A stretch of 6,780 nt of DNA. It comes from JAPLXD01 sp041661585 (GTDB taxonomy: Bacteria; Patescibacteriota; Minisyncoccia; Moranbacterales; UBA11712). The notes below the pieces were generated by a model. That model searched no databases. It worked only from the letters and a program-made list of their open reading frames with translations, and was not told the DNA's origin. A program made the position numbers and the translations under genes. Location: positions 1 through 6,780 of the forward strand of contig JBAZUC010000043.1 in NCBI GenBank assembly GCA_041661585.1, in the 5' to 3' direction. The first letter of the stretch is position 1. Each line of letters begins with the position of its first letter. This document shows positions 1 through 5,144 of this stretch, in pieces.

Positions 1-85
1 CCTTTCTTTTTGCCCTTCGGGGCATTCCCGGCAAATTTATCCGCCTGAGCTCTTTCAAAGAACTTGGGCGGATTTTGTTATTGGG
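1..85. other. Unresolved 5' edge, possibly the end of a neighbouring gene
   Basis: Two readings look weakly coding and neither can be settled. On the + strand, frame 3 is open from the edge to a TGA at 87-89 (28 codons), which could be the C-terminus of an upstream gene that stops just before murA. On the minus strand a lysine-rich reading runs leftward out of the window, but a TAA near position 80 precedes it and I see no ATG, GTG or TTG start after that stop. A perfect 5-bp stem with a UUCG tetraloop lies at 11-24. The hairpin is preceded, not followed, by T's on the + strand, so it does not look like an intrinsic terminator in either direction. No product is assigned. Confidence 0.25.
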
Positions 86-114
86 TTGATAAAATTATCT
101 TTTTCGTTTATAAT
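86..114 (+). promoter_or_regulatory. sigma70-type promoter upstream of murA
   Basis: A TTGATA box at 86-91 and a perfect TATAAT box at 109-114 are separated by 17 bp, the ideal vegetative spacing. Transcription would start near 120-122 and leave a leader of roughly 18 nt before the murA ATG at 139. The leader has no purine-rich Shine-Dalgarno sequence. This is a motif match only. Confidence 0.6.
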
Positions 115-138
115 GACAATGCTAAAAACATTGAATTT

Positions 139-1395
139 ATGTCATATTTTGAAATAATCGGGGGAAAGAAGCTTAATGGGGAAATCGAGGTAAAGGGGGC
201 GAAAAACGCGGCCTTGAAGGCGGTTGCGGCGGCTCTTTTGTCGCGCGAAAAATGGACGATCACGAATTTTCCCTTTATCGAAGACACGAAGCGAATTTTG
301 GAAATGATCGAAGAATTGGGCGTGAAGGTTAAGCGTGGAAATAATAAAGTGGAAATTCAAGCGGATAAGATCAAAACAAGCAAACTCGACGACAATCTGG
401 CAAAAAAATTGCGCGCCTCGATCATTCTCGCCGGGCCGGTTTTGGCGCGAACGGGAAAAGTGCGGATGCATCATCCAGGAGGGTGCGTGATCGGAAAGCG
501 GCCGATCGATATGTTTCTCGACGGATTCCAGAAATTTGGCGCCAAAGTGAAATGGGAAAACGCGCATTTTCAGATGAGCGTGAAACGCCTCAAGGGTGCG
601 AAAATATTTTTTCCGAAAGTAACTGTCACCGGAACGGAAACGATGATGATCACAGCAGTTCTTGCTGATGGCGAAACAATTCTCGAAAACGCGGCGATGG
701 AACCGGAGATCCCGATGCTCGCGGAATTTCTGAACAAGTGCGGCGCAGAAATTTCAGGCGCTGGAACATCTATAATAAAAATATGTGGAGTAAAGAAAAT
801 TTCAGGCGGGAAATTGAATTTGATACCCGACCGGATCGAGACAGGAACATTCGCGATTCTCGGCGCACTCGCGGGAGGAAAAATAAGGATCAAAAAGTGC
901 AATCCGAATCACGTCCGATCGCTGCTCGTGAACTTTGAAAAAGCGGGAATCAAATTTGAAGAAAAAAAAGACGAGCTGATCGTGCATGGAACAAAAAAAA
1001 TAAAATCGATGAGTTTGTCCACTCACGAGTATCCCGGATTTGCGACCGATCTTCAGCCTCCGTTCACTTTGCTCATGACGCAGGCCAAGGGGACGAGCCT
1101 CACTCACGATGCTATTTTCGAAAATCGTTTTATGTTTGCGGACGCACTCAATCTGATGGGTGCTGATATAAAAATGAACGATTCGCATCGGGTAACGGTC
1201 AACGGTCCGTCAAAACTTTCCGGGCGCAAAATTGTGAGTCCTGATCTTCGAGCCGGGATCACGCTTGTGTTGGCCGGCCTCATTGCAAACGGAAAAACGA
1301 AGATCGAGAATATTTATCAGATCGATCGCGGATATGAGAAGATTGAAGAGAGGTTGCAGAAACTGGGAGCAGATATCCGGAGAGTGAAAAACTAA
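139..1395 (+). CDS. murA: UDP-N-acetylglucosamine 1-carboxyvinyltransferase MurA
   Basis: MurA transfers the enolpyruvyl group of PEP to UDP-GlcNAc in the cytoplasm, the first committed step of peptidoglycan synthesis. The 418-aa protein has the family's usual length and landmarks: Lys22-Asn23 in GAKNA, Arg92 in LRAS, the catalytic-loop Cys116 in HHPGGCVIGKRP, the general-base Asp304 in FATDLQ, Arg371 in DLRAG, and Arg397 in IDRGYE. Cys at the loop position is the fosfomycin-sensitive form; some lineages have Asp there instead. I chose the ATG at 139 because the protein then begins directly with the conserved FEIIGGKKLNGEIEV strand; an upstream TTG at 64 would add 25 unrelated residues and would lie before the promoter. 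No Shine-Dalgarno is visible. The neighbouring mreB supports an envelope-synthesis block. GATC is frequent in this gene (about 18 sites). Confidence 0.97.
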   Translation: MSYFEIIGGKKLNGEIEVKGAKNAALKAVAAALLSREKWTITNFPFIEDTKRILEMIEELGVKVKRGNNKVEIQADKIKTSKLDDNLAKKLRASIILAGPVLARTGKVRMHHPGGCVIGKRPIDMFLDGFQKFGAKVKWENAHFQMSVKRLKGAKIFFPKVTVTGTETMMITAVLADGETILENAAMEPEIPMLAEFLNKCGAEISGAGTSIIKICGVKKISGGKLNLIPDRIETGTFAILGALAGGKIRIKKCNPNHVRSLLVNFEKAGIKFEEKKDELIVHGTKKIKSMSLSTHEYPGFATDLQPPFTLLMTQAKGTSLTHDAIFENRFMFADALNLMGADIKMNDSHRVTVNGPSKLSGRKIVSPDLRAGITLVLAGLIANGKTKIENIYQIDRGYEKIEERLQKLGADIRRVKN

Positions 1396-1400
1396 AAATA

Positions 1401-1472
1401 AAAAAGGAAAAACGAAAAGGTAAAAATAAAAACTATTTGGTTTTTAATTTTGAACTGTGGTTTTTCCTTTTT
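1401..1472. repeat. 72-bp imperfect palindrome between murA and mreB
   Basis: Two 33-nt arms (1401-1433 and 1440-1472) are symmetric about a 6-nt loop at 1434-1439. The outer 13 bp pair perfectly (AAAAAGGAAAAAC with GTTTTTCCTTTTT), the inner 12 bp pair at 11 positions, and 8 nt between them mostly do not pair. The left arm is A-rich and the right arm T-rich. As RNA it could form a long A/U hairpin ending in U's, so it might be a weak terminator after murA, or be a remnant of a small mobile or repeated element. Function is not known. Confidence 0.6.
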
Positions 1473-1477
1473 ATATT
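1450..1477 (+). promoter_or_regulatory. Possible promoter for mreB
   Basis: TTGAAC at 1450-1455 and TATATT at 1472-1477 are 16 bp apart, which would start transcription around 1484, about 14 nt before the GTG of mreB. The surrounding DNA is so AT-rich that chance matches are likely, and the boxes overlap the palindrome's right arm. A TAAACT at 1485-1490, 7 nt before the GTG, is an alternative -10 box. Confidence 0.3.
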
Positions 1478-1497
1478 TTACCTTTAAACTATTTACC

Positions 1498-2505
1498 GTG
1501 TTTATCAAAAAAATCGGAATTGATCTTGGGACTGCCAATATTCTCGTATTTTTGCCGGGAAAGGGAATTGTTGTCAATGAACCGTCAGTTGTGGCGATCT
1601 CGCTTGTCGACAACAAGGTTTTGGCCGTAGGCAATGAAGCAAAAGAGATGGTCGGGAGAACTCCCGAGGCGATCACCGTGATGCGGCCGCTAAAAGATGG
1701 TGTGATTGCGGATTATCGGATCACGGAAGCGATGCTTCGATATTTCATAAACAAAGTGAGCGGGGGTTTTCGGCTGATCCGGCCTGAAGTCATGGTCTCG
1801 ATACCGGCCGGCGTCACTTCAACGGAGAGGCGCGCTGTCGTTGACGCGACTGTGAAAGCGGGCGCAAAGACGGCCTATGTTGTCAAAGAGCCGATTCTCG
1901 CGGCGATCGGGGCGGGTGTTCCGATCAATAGCGCGGCTGGGAACATGATCGTTGACATCGGGGGAGGGACGAGCGAGGTGGCGATCATATCTCTCGGTGG
2001 CGTGGTTGCGGCGCATAGCGCGCGAGTCGGAGGAAACAAGATCGATCAGGCGATCGCGGACTTCATCAAAAAGAAACATGGACTGGCGATCGGTGAGCGG
2101 ACGGCCGAGGAAATCAAGATCGCGATCGGCAGTGCGATTCCTCAAGTGAAAGACGAATATGTGGAAGTGCGCGGACGTGATCTCATCGCGGGAATGCCAA
2201 AAACGATTCGGATATCATCGAATGAAATAACGGAAGCCATCCAGGATGAATTGCGTGAGATCATCAATGCGATCAAAAAAGTTCTTCAGGAAACTCCGCC
2301 GGAGCTCGCAGCGGACGTGATCGACAAGGGAATGATCCTTTCCGGCGGCGGCGCGCTTCTTCGCAATATGGATCAGCTCATCTCGAAAACGACGGGCGTG
2401 TCGTGTTATGTCGCGGATGATCCTCTTTTTTGTGTCGTGAAGGGAACGGGTATTGCGCTTGAGAATTTGGATATGTATAAGAGGATGATAATGCTGACGA
2501 AATAA
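1498..2505 (+). CDS. mreB: Rod-shape determining actin homologue MreB
   Basis: MreB is a bacterial actin that polymerises on the inner face of the membrane and guides lateral wall synthesis. With a GTG start at 1498 the protein is 335 aa, the normal family length. Actin-fold nucleotide motifs are in order: phosphate-1 loop IGIDLGTAN (residues 7-14), catalytic Glu131 in KEPILAAIGAG, phosphate-2 motif VDIGGGTSE (152-160), and adenosine motif LSGGGALLRN (281-290). A start at 1450 would add 16 residues that mreB proteins lack and that come from the palindromic gap, so GTG 1498 is preferred; no Shine-Dalgarno is visible. mreC and mreD, frequent partners, do not follow; instead a glycosyltransferase start codon lies 2 nt after the TAA, suggesting cotranscription. 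GATC occurs about 22 times, far above chance. Confidence 0.97.
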   Translation: MFIKKIGIDLGTANILVFLPGKGIVVNEPSVVAISLVDNKVLAVGNEAKEMVGRTPEAITVMRPLKDGVIADYRITEAMLRYFINKVSGGFRLIRPEVMVSIPAGVTSTERRAVVDATVKAGAKTAYVVKEPILAAIGAGVPINSAAGNMIVDIGGGTSEVAIISLGGVVAAHSARVGGNKIDQAIADFIKKKHGLAIGERTAEEIKIAIGSAIPQVKDEYVEVRGRDLIAGMPKTIRISSNEITEAIQDELREIINAIKKVLQETPPELAADVIDKGMILSGGGALLRNMDQLISKTTGVSCYVADDPLFCVVKGTGIALENLDMYKRMIMLTK

Positions 2506-2507
2506 AT

Positions 2508-2867
2508 ATGACGATTGGCATTGACGCTTCGCGGGCGTTTCAAAAAAACAAAACCGGAATTGAAGAATATTCTTTTCAGGTGATCAAACATCTGTGTGAT
2601 AAACTTGAAAAAGAGCAGGTGATTTTGTATTGCAATCCGGCGATTAATATAAGACCGGATTTTGAATTGCCTGCAAATTGGAAAATAAAATTTCTGCGAG
2701 CGCCGATCTTTTGGACGCAAGCGCGGCTTTCGCTTGAAATGCTGTTTCGTCCGGTGGATGTGCTGTTTGTGCCGGCACATACGGTGCCACTCATCCATCC
2801 GAAAAATACCATTGTCACAATTCACGGGCTGGAATACGAATTTTGCCCCAAAGCCTATTCTTTTTGA
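2508..2867 (+). CDS. GT4 glycosyltransferase, N-terminal part, ended by an in-frame TGA
   Basis: This is the N-terminal (acceptor-side) Rossmann domain of a GT-B fold, GT4-type glycosyltransferase. It opens with the family-typical IGIDASRAFQKNKTGIEEYS and ends in IVTIHGLEYEFCPKAYSF, a stretch that in relatives continues straight into the next helix. The frame is stopped by TGA at 2865-2867, giving 119 aa. Reading on in the same frame, with no shift, gives the rest of the enzyme starting at 2868, so the most likely cause is a single nonsense substitution; the whole gene, 2508-3593, would encode about 361 aa, a normal family length. The ATG overlaps no other gene and sits 2 nt after the mreB stop, suggesting translational coupling. 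Alone, this half lacks the sugar-nucleotide site and should be inactive. A sequencing error or a split two-chain enzyme are the alternatives. Confidence 0.85.
   Translation: MTIGIDASRAFQKNKTGIEEYSFQVIKHLCDKLEKEQVILYCNPAINIRPDFELPANWKIKFLRAPIFWTQARLSLEMLFRPVDVLFVPAHTVPLIHPKNTIVTIHGLEYEFCPKAYSF
2865..2867 (+). other. In-frame TGA splitting the glycosyltransferase
   Basis: The TGA follows the codons for AYSF and is followed in the same frame by CAG AGA TTT TAT and then the ATG at 2880. Seven complete genes here end in TAA (six) or TAG (one), and no other in-frame TGA interrupts them, so wholesale reassignment of TGA is not supported. I suspect the ancestral codon was TGG (Trp), from memory of family members with SFW at this point; the sequence itself cannot prove which residue it was. 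Confidence 0.8.
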
Positions 2868-2879
2868 CAGAGATTTTAT

Positions 2880-3593
2880 ATGCGGCTTGTCATCAAAAAT
2901 TCATGCCGATGGGCGAAGCACATCATTGCTGTAAGCGAAAATACGAAAAAGGATTTGATGAAGTTGTACAAAGTGCCGGAAGGGAAGATCGGGGTGATAT
3001 ATGAAGGAATCGGTGAAATAAGTTCCAATATCCAATATTCAATATCAAATAAAATTCCAAATACTAAGTATTTGCTATTTGTCGGAAGACTTGAGGAACG
3101 AAAGAATATTTGCGGGATAGTTGACGCATTTGAAATACTCAAAGAAAAGTATAAAATTCCGCACAGGTTGATTTTAGTCGGTAAATATGGCCATGGAGGT
3201 GAAAATATAAAAAACAAAATATATGGCAGCGATTGTAAGCACGATATAATTTTGACCGGATATATTTCCGACGAGGAAAAATTTTATTTATTGAAAAGCG
3301 CGGATGTGTTCATATTCGCGACATTCTATGAAGGATTTGGTCTGCCGATTCTGGAAGCGCAAAGTGTTGGAACGCCGGTCGTGACGTCGAATATTTCTTC
3401 AATGCCGGAAATATCGGGCAATAATGCGATACTGGTTGATCCAAAAGATGTCAATGCCATCGCCGAAGCGGTTCACAAGTTGATCTCGGACGAAAGCTAT
3501 AAAAATGATATAATAGAAAAAGGATTGGAGAACGTGAAGAGGTTCAGTTGGGAAAAGTGTGCGAGAGAAATTGCGGATATACTTTTAAAATAA
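2880..3593 (+). CDS. GT4 glycosyltransferase, C-terminal part (nucleotide-sugar domain)
   Basis: This 237-aa reading frame holds the end of the first domain (HIIAVSENTKKDL, residues 14-26; VIYEGIGE, 39-46) and the complete C-terminal Rossmann domain: LLFVGRLEERKN (65-76), LILVGKYG (97-104), and the EX7E motif EGFGLPILE with Glu151 and Glu159, which contacts the nucleotide-sugar donor in GT4 enzymes. It is in the same frame as the 119-aa part upstream. The ATG at 2880 lies 12 nt after the TGA, close enough for reinitiation, with only a weak AGAG 7 nt before it. Residues 48-64, in the interdomain linker, are encoded by a repeat-like sequence (3021-3070) that resembles the gap at 5095-5144. The donor and acceptor sugars cannot be named. 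Likely role: assembly of surface glycan or glycolipid. Confidence 0.88.
   Translation: MRLVIKNSCRWAKHIIAVSENTKKDLMKLYKVPEGKIGVIYEGIGEISSNIQYSISNKIPNTKYLLFVGRLEERKNICGIVDAFEILKEKYKIPHRLILVGKYGHGGENIKNKIYGSDCKHDIILTGYISDEEKFYLLKSADVFIFATFYEGFGLPILEAQSVGTPVVTSNISSMPEISGNNAILVDPKDVNAIAEAVHKLISDESYKNDIIEKGLENVKRFSWEKCAREIADILLK
3021..3070 (+). repeat. AT-rich repeat copy A, inside the glycosyltransferase reading frame
   Basis: Fifty bases align without gaps to 5095-5144 with 39 matches by my count. The sequence is built of short variations on CCAAT, TTC and AATAAAATT. Here it is read through as SSNIQYSISNKIPNTKY, residues 48-64 of the C-terminal part, with no stop. It falls in the variable linker between the two Rossmann domains, where an insert can be tolerated. 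Confidence 0.6.
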
Positions 3594-3641
3594 AAAAAGC
3601 CGGACCCAACTCACGAATGAAAATGGTGAGCGGGCCCGGGG
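3592..3641 (-). terminator. Intrinsic terminator of the minus-strand small gene
   Basis: Read on the minus strand, a GC-rich stem-loop is followed directly by seven T's (the A-run 3592-3598). The stem pairs CCGG 3600-3603 with 3636-3639, CCC 3605-3607 with 3632-3634, and CTCAC 3610-3614 with GTGAG 3626-3630, with one mismatch and a small internal loop; the loop is 11 nt (3615-3625). On the + strand there is no T-run after the hairpin, so it should not efficiently end transcripts from the upstream glycosyltransferase. The T-run overlaps that gene's TAA. It lies 19 nt past the stop of the 77-aa gene. Confidence 0.72.
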
Positions 3642-3659
3642 AAGATTGTCAACGTTGTG

Positions 3660-3893
3660 TTATTTAAGCACGAAGCTTAGCAAAAACAATGCTACGCCGA
3701 TAATAAGGGCTGGCAGTCGATCCTTTCTTAGCATTTTCACAGCCTTTAAAACACGTAAACCCAATTCTGATTTGCCCCCCTCTTTTTCCAGTGCTTCGAT
3801 CTCCTTTCTGCACCATATGCAGGTGATGATGCAAAGAGCTGAAAAGACTATAAAACCGCCTCCAGACAAATTCAAAATATCAGCTAGCGTCAT
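3660..3893 (-). CDS. Small two-helix membrane protein, function unknown
   Basis: I do not recognise this 77-aa protein. It has two hydrophobic segments, about residues 11-27 (GGGFIVFSALCIITCIW) and 60-76, joined by a charged loop of some 30 residues (CRKEIEALEKEGGKSELGLRVLKAVKMLRKDR) likely to form amphipathic helix. Cys21, Cys25 and Cys28 cluster at the end of the first helix. The case that it is real rests on signals: the ATG at 3893 follows a strong AAGGAGG with 7-nt spacing, a good promoter lies just before, and an intrinsic terminator just after. The reading frame is open further upstream (to 4127), but that extension is antisense to the second glycosyltransferase and lies beyond the promoter. 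The gene is the only minus-strand gene here and separates two glycosyltransferases. It could be a small membrane regulator, or a toxin-like or accessory peptide; nothing in the sequence decides. Confidence 0.75.
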   Translation of the reverse strand: MTLADILNLSGGGFIVFSALCIITCIWCRKEIEALEKEGGKSELGLRVLKAVKMLRKDRLPALIIGVALFLLSFVLK

Positions 3894-3900
3894 CTCATTT

Positions 3901-3908
3901 CCTCCTTT
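3901..3908 (-). promoter_or_regulatory. Strong Shine-Dalgarno of the 77-aa gene
   Basis: On the minus strand AAAGGAGG is followed by 7 nt (AAATGAG) and the ATG at 3893-3891. It fixes this start over the longer open frame. It is the only convincing ribosome binding site in the window. Confidence 0.8.
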
Positions 3909-3924
3909 CGGACAAACTAATTTA

Positions 3925-3953
3925 TTTATATATTTTTTGTGAATACAAGTCAA
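3925..3953 (-). promoter_or_regulatory. Promoter of the 77-aa gene, overlapping the start of the facing gene
   Basis: On the minus strand TTGACT (3953-3948) and TATAAA (3930-3925) are separated by exactly 17 bp. Initiation near 3918 would give a leader of about 25 nt containing the Shine-Dalgarno. The -35 box lies inside the first codons of the + strand glycosyltransferase that starts at 3939, so the two genes are divergent with overlapping control DNA. A possible + strand -10 box, TATATT at 3929-3934, overlaps the minus-strand -10 box, but has no good -35 partner. Confidence 0.6.
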
Positions 3954-5102
3954 ATAAAAAAGGTCGCTCTCGTTCACGATTTTTTGAACCAATATGGCGG
4001 AGCAGAGAGGGTGCTTTTGGCGTTGCATGAGATGTTTCCCGAGGCGCCGATTTATACGATGCTGTATGACCCGAAAAAGATGCGGGGAAAATTCAAAAAT
4101 TTTGACATCCGGCCGTCGTTTTTGCAAAAATTTCCGAAGTTTTTGAAAAAGCGTCCCAAATGGCTTTTGCCCTTTTTGCCGACTGCTCCGGAAACATTCA
4201 ATTTGCGTGATTTCGATTTGGTGATTTCTTCGTCCGGCGCTTGGTCAAAAGGCATCATCGTGAAACCGAAAACGATTCATATCTGCTATTGCCACAGTCC
4301 GATGCGATATGCTTGGGACTGGAACGAAAAGTATTTGGGCGAGCAGGGACTCGGAAAAGGGCGGAAAATTTTCGCGCGGATGCTTCTCAACTATGTCCGG
4401 ATGTGGGACAAAGCGGCGGCAGACCGGCCGGATTTTTTCATCGCCAATTCGCGCTCAACGCAAACGAGAATAGAAAAATATTATAGGCGAGAAAGTGAAG
4501 TCGTCTATCCTCCGGTTGATGTTGAAAATAGCTCGGGATTGCCGCGGTCGCAAAGCTCCCTCGCAATGACAGATAAAAATGATTACTTTCTCATTGTCTC
4601 CCGTCTTTCGCCGTACAAAAAAGTTGAGGTTGCGATCGAAGCGATGAACAAATTGGATTTGCCGCTCATCGTGATAGGAGAGGGGGATCCAAAGTATGTG
4701 AAATATTTGAAATCAATCGCCGGTTTGAAAACAAAATTTTTGGGATGGAAATCCGACGAAAATACGAAAAAATATTTTGCCTCTTGCCGGGCATTTCTTT
4801 TTCCGGGCGAAGATGATTTTGGGATCGCGCCGGTTGAGGCGATGAGTTTTGGGCGTCCGGTGATCGCGCTTCGGCGTGGCGGGGCGATGGAAACGGTCAT
4901 CGAAGGCGAGACGGGGGAATTTTTCGACGAGCCGATGATCGAAGTTCTTGCCGATGCCGTGCGCCGGTTCCAAGAAAATGAAAAAAACTATGATCCCGCC
5001 AAAATCCGCGCCCAAGCCGAAAAGTTTTCAAAAGAAAAGTTCGTGGAAAATATTGAAAGAGTAATTGAGAAAATGATGGAAGATTATAAAAATAATTTCT
5101 AA
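3939..5102 (+). CDS. GT4-type glycosyltransferase, intact
   Basis: This 387-aa GT-B enzyme transfers a sugar from an activated donor to an unidentified acceptor, probably at the cytoplasmic face of the membrane. The N-terminal domain has KVALVHDFLNQYGGAERVL (residues 8-26) and CYCHSPMRYAWD (117-127), typical of the WbaZ-like GT4 subgroup. The C-terminal domain has FLIVSRLSPYKK (217-228), LIVIGEGD (243-250), and FPGEDDFGIAPVEAMSFGRPVIA with the EX7E-type pair (about Glu291/Glu292 and Glu300). The GTG at 3939 is the only ordinary start before the conserved first strand; the next ATG is at residue 32, inside the domain. Homologues usually begin around residue 7, so five residues may be extra; an ATA at 3954 sits where an ATG would be expected. 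No Shine-Dalgarno. Residues 199-211 come from a repeat-like insert in the interdomain linker. The stop lies in repeat copy B. Confidence 0.93.
   Translation: MNTSQIKKVALVHDFLNQYGGAERVLLALHEMFPEAPIYTMLYDPKKMRGKFKNFDIRPSFLQKFPKFLKKRPKWLLPFLPTAPETFNLRDFDLVISSSGAWSKGIIVKPKTIHICYCHSPMRYAWDWNEKYLGEQGLGKGRKIFARMLLNYVRMWDKAAADRPDFFIANSRSTQTRIEKYYRRESEVVYPPVDVENSSGLPRSQSSLAMTDKNDYFLIVSRLSPYKKVEVAIEAMNKLDLPLIVIGEGDPKYVKYLKSIAGLKTKFLGWKSDENTKKYFASCRAFLFPGEDDFGIAPVEAMSFGRPVIALRRGGAMETVIEGETGEFFDEPMIEVLADAVRRFQENEKNYDPAKIRAQAEKFSKEKFVENIERVIEKMMEDYKNNF
4533..4571 (+). repeat. Palindromic dispersed-repeat-like insert in the glycosyltransferase frame
   Basis: The sequence reads as GGGATTGCCGCGGTCG, a short spacer, then CCCTCGCAATGACA. 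Arms ATTGC (4538-4542) and GCAAT (4563-4567) are inverted. It closely resembles a class of dispersed palindromic repeats I know from several bacterial genomes, with ends of the form GATTGC and CTCGCAATGAC. Here it is translated as SGLPRSQSSLAMT (residues 199-211) between VVYPPVDVEN and YFLIVSRLSPYKK, with no frame break. Assignment to that class is from memory, not from a search. Confidence 0.55.
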
Positions 5103-5144
5103 TATCCAATTTCTAATTTCCAATAAAATTTCAAATGCCAAATA
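5095..5144 (+). repeat. AT-rich repeat copy B, forming the glycosyltransferase stop and Nudix start
   Basis: This is the gap-free partner of 3021-3070 (39 of 50 bases match). It contains the TAA ending the glycosyltransferase (5100-5102) and the ATG of the Nudix gene (5135-5137). The run of TTCTAATATCCAATTTC type units is like AT-rich intergenic filler I associate with Patescibacteria genomes. No hairpin, terminator or ribosome binding site is evident in it. Confidence 0.6.

Noticed and set aside
64..138. N-terminal extension of murA from TTG at 64
   Set aside because: The extra 25 residues are unlike MurA, and the start would lie before the predicted promoter and transcription start.
142..567. 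Long minus-strand open frames across murA and other genes
   Set aside because: They are antisense to strongly recognisable genes, show no family motifs and lack start signals.
1450..1497. Longer mreB starting at ATG-like codon 1450
   Set aside because: It would translate the palindromic gap; MreB proteins begin at FIKKIGIDLG, which fits GTG at 1498.
2049..2056. GCGATCGC, like the cyanobacterial HIP1 octamer
   Set aside because: Noted once, and it fits the general GATC and GCG ATC codon pattern of mreB.
2865..2880. Frameshift in the first glycosyltransferase
   Set aside because: The distance from 2508 to 2880 is a multiple of three and both halves match in one frame, so a substitution explains it better than an indel.
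3599..3641. Plus-strand terminator after the first glycosyltransferase
   Set aside because: The hairpin has no T-run on its + strand 3' side; the T-run is on the minus strand.
3646..3942. Plus-strand 98-codon open frame in the gap between the glycosyltransferases
   Set aside because: It is the shadow of the 77-aa minus-strand gene, which has promoter, Shine-Dalgarno and terminator.
3894..4127. Longer 155-aa form of the minus-strand membrane protein
   Set aside because: The extension is antisense to the second glycosyltransferase and lies beyond the promoter; the internal ATG has a strong Shine-Dalgarno.
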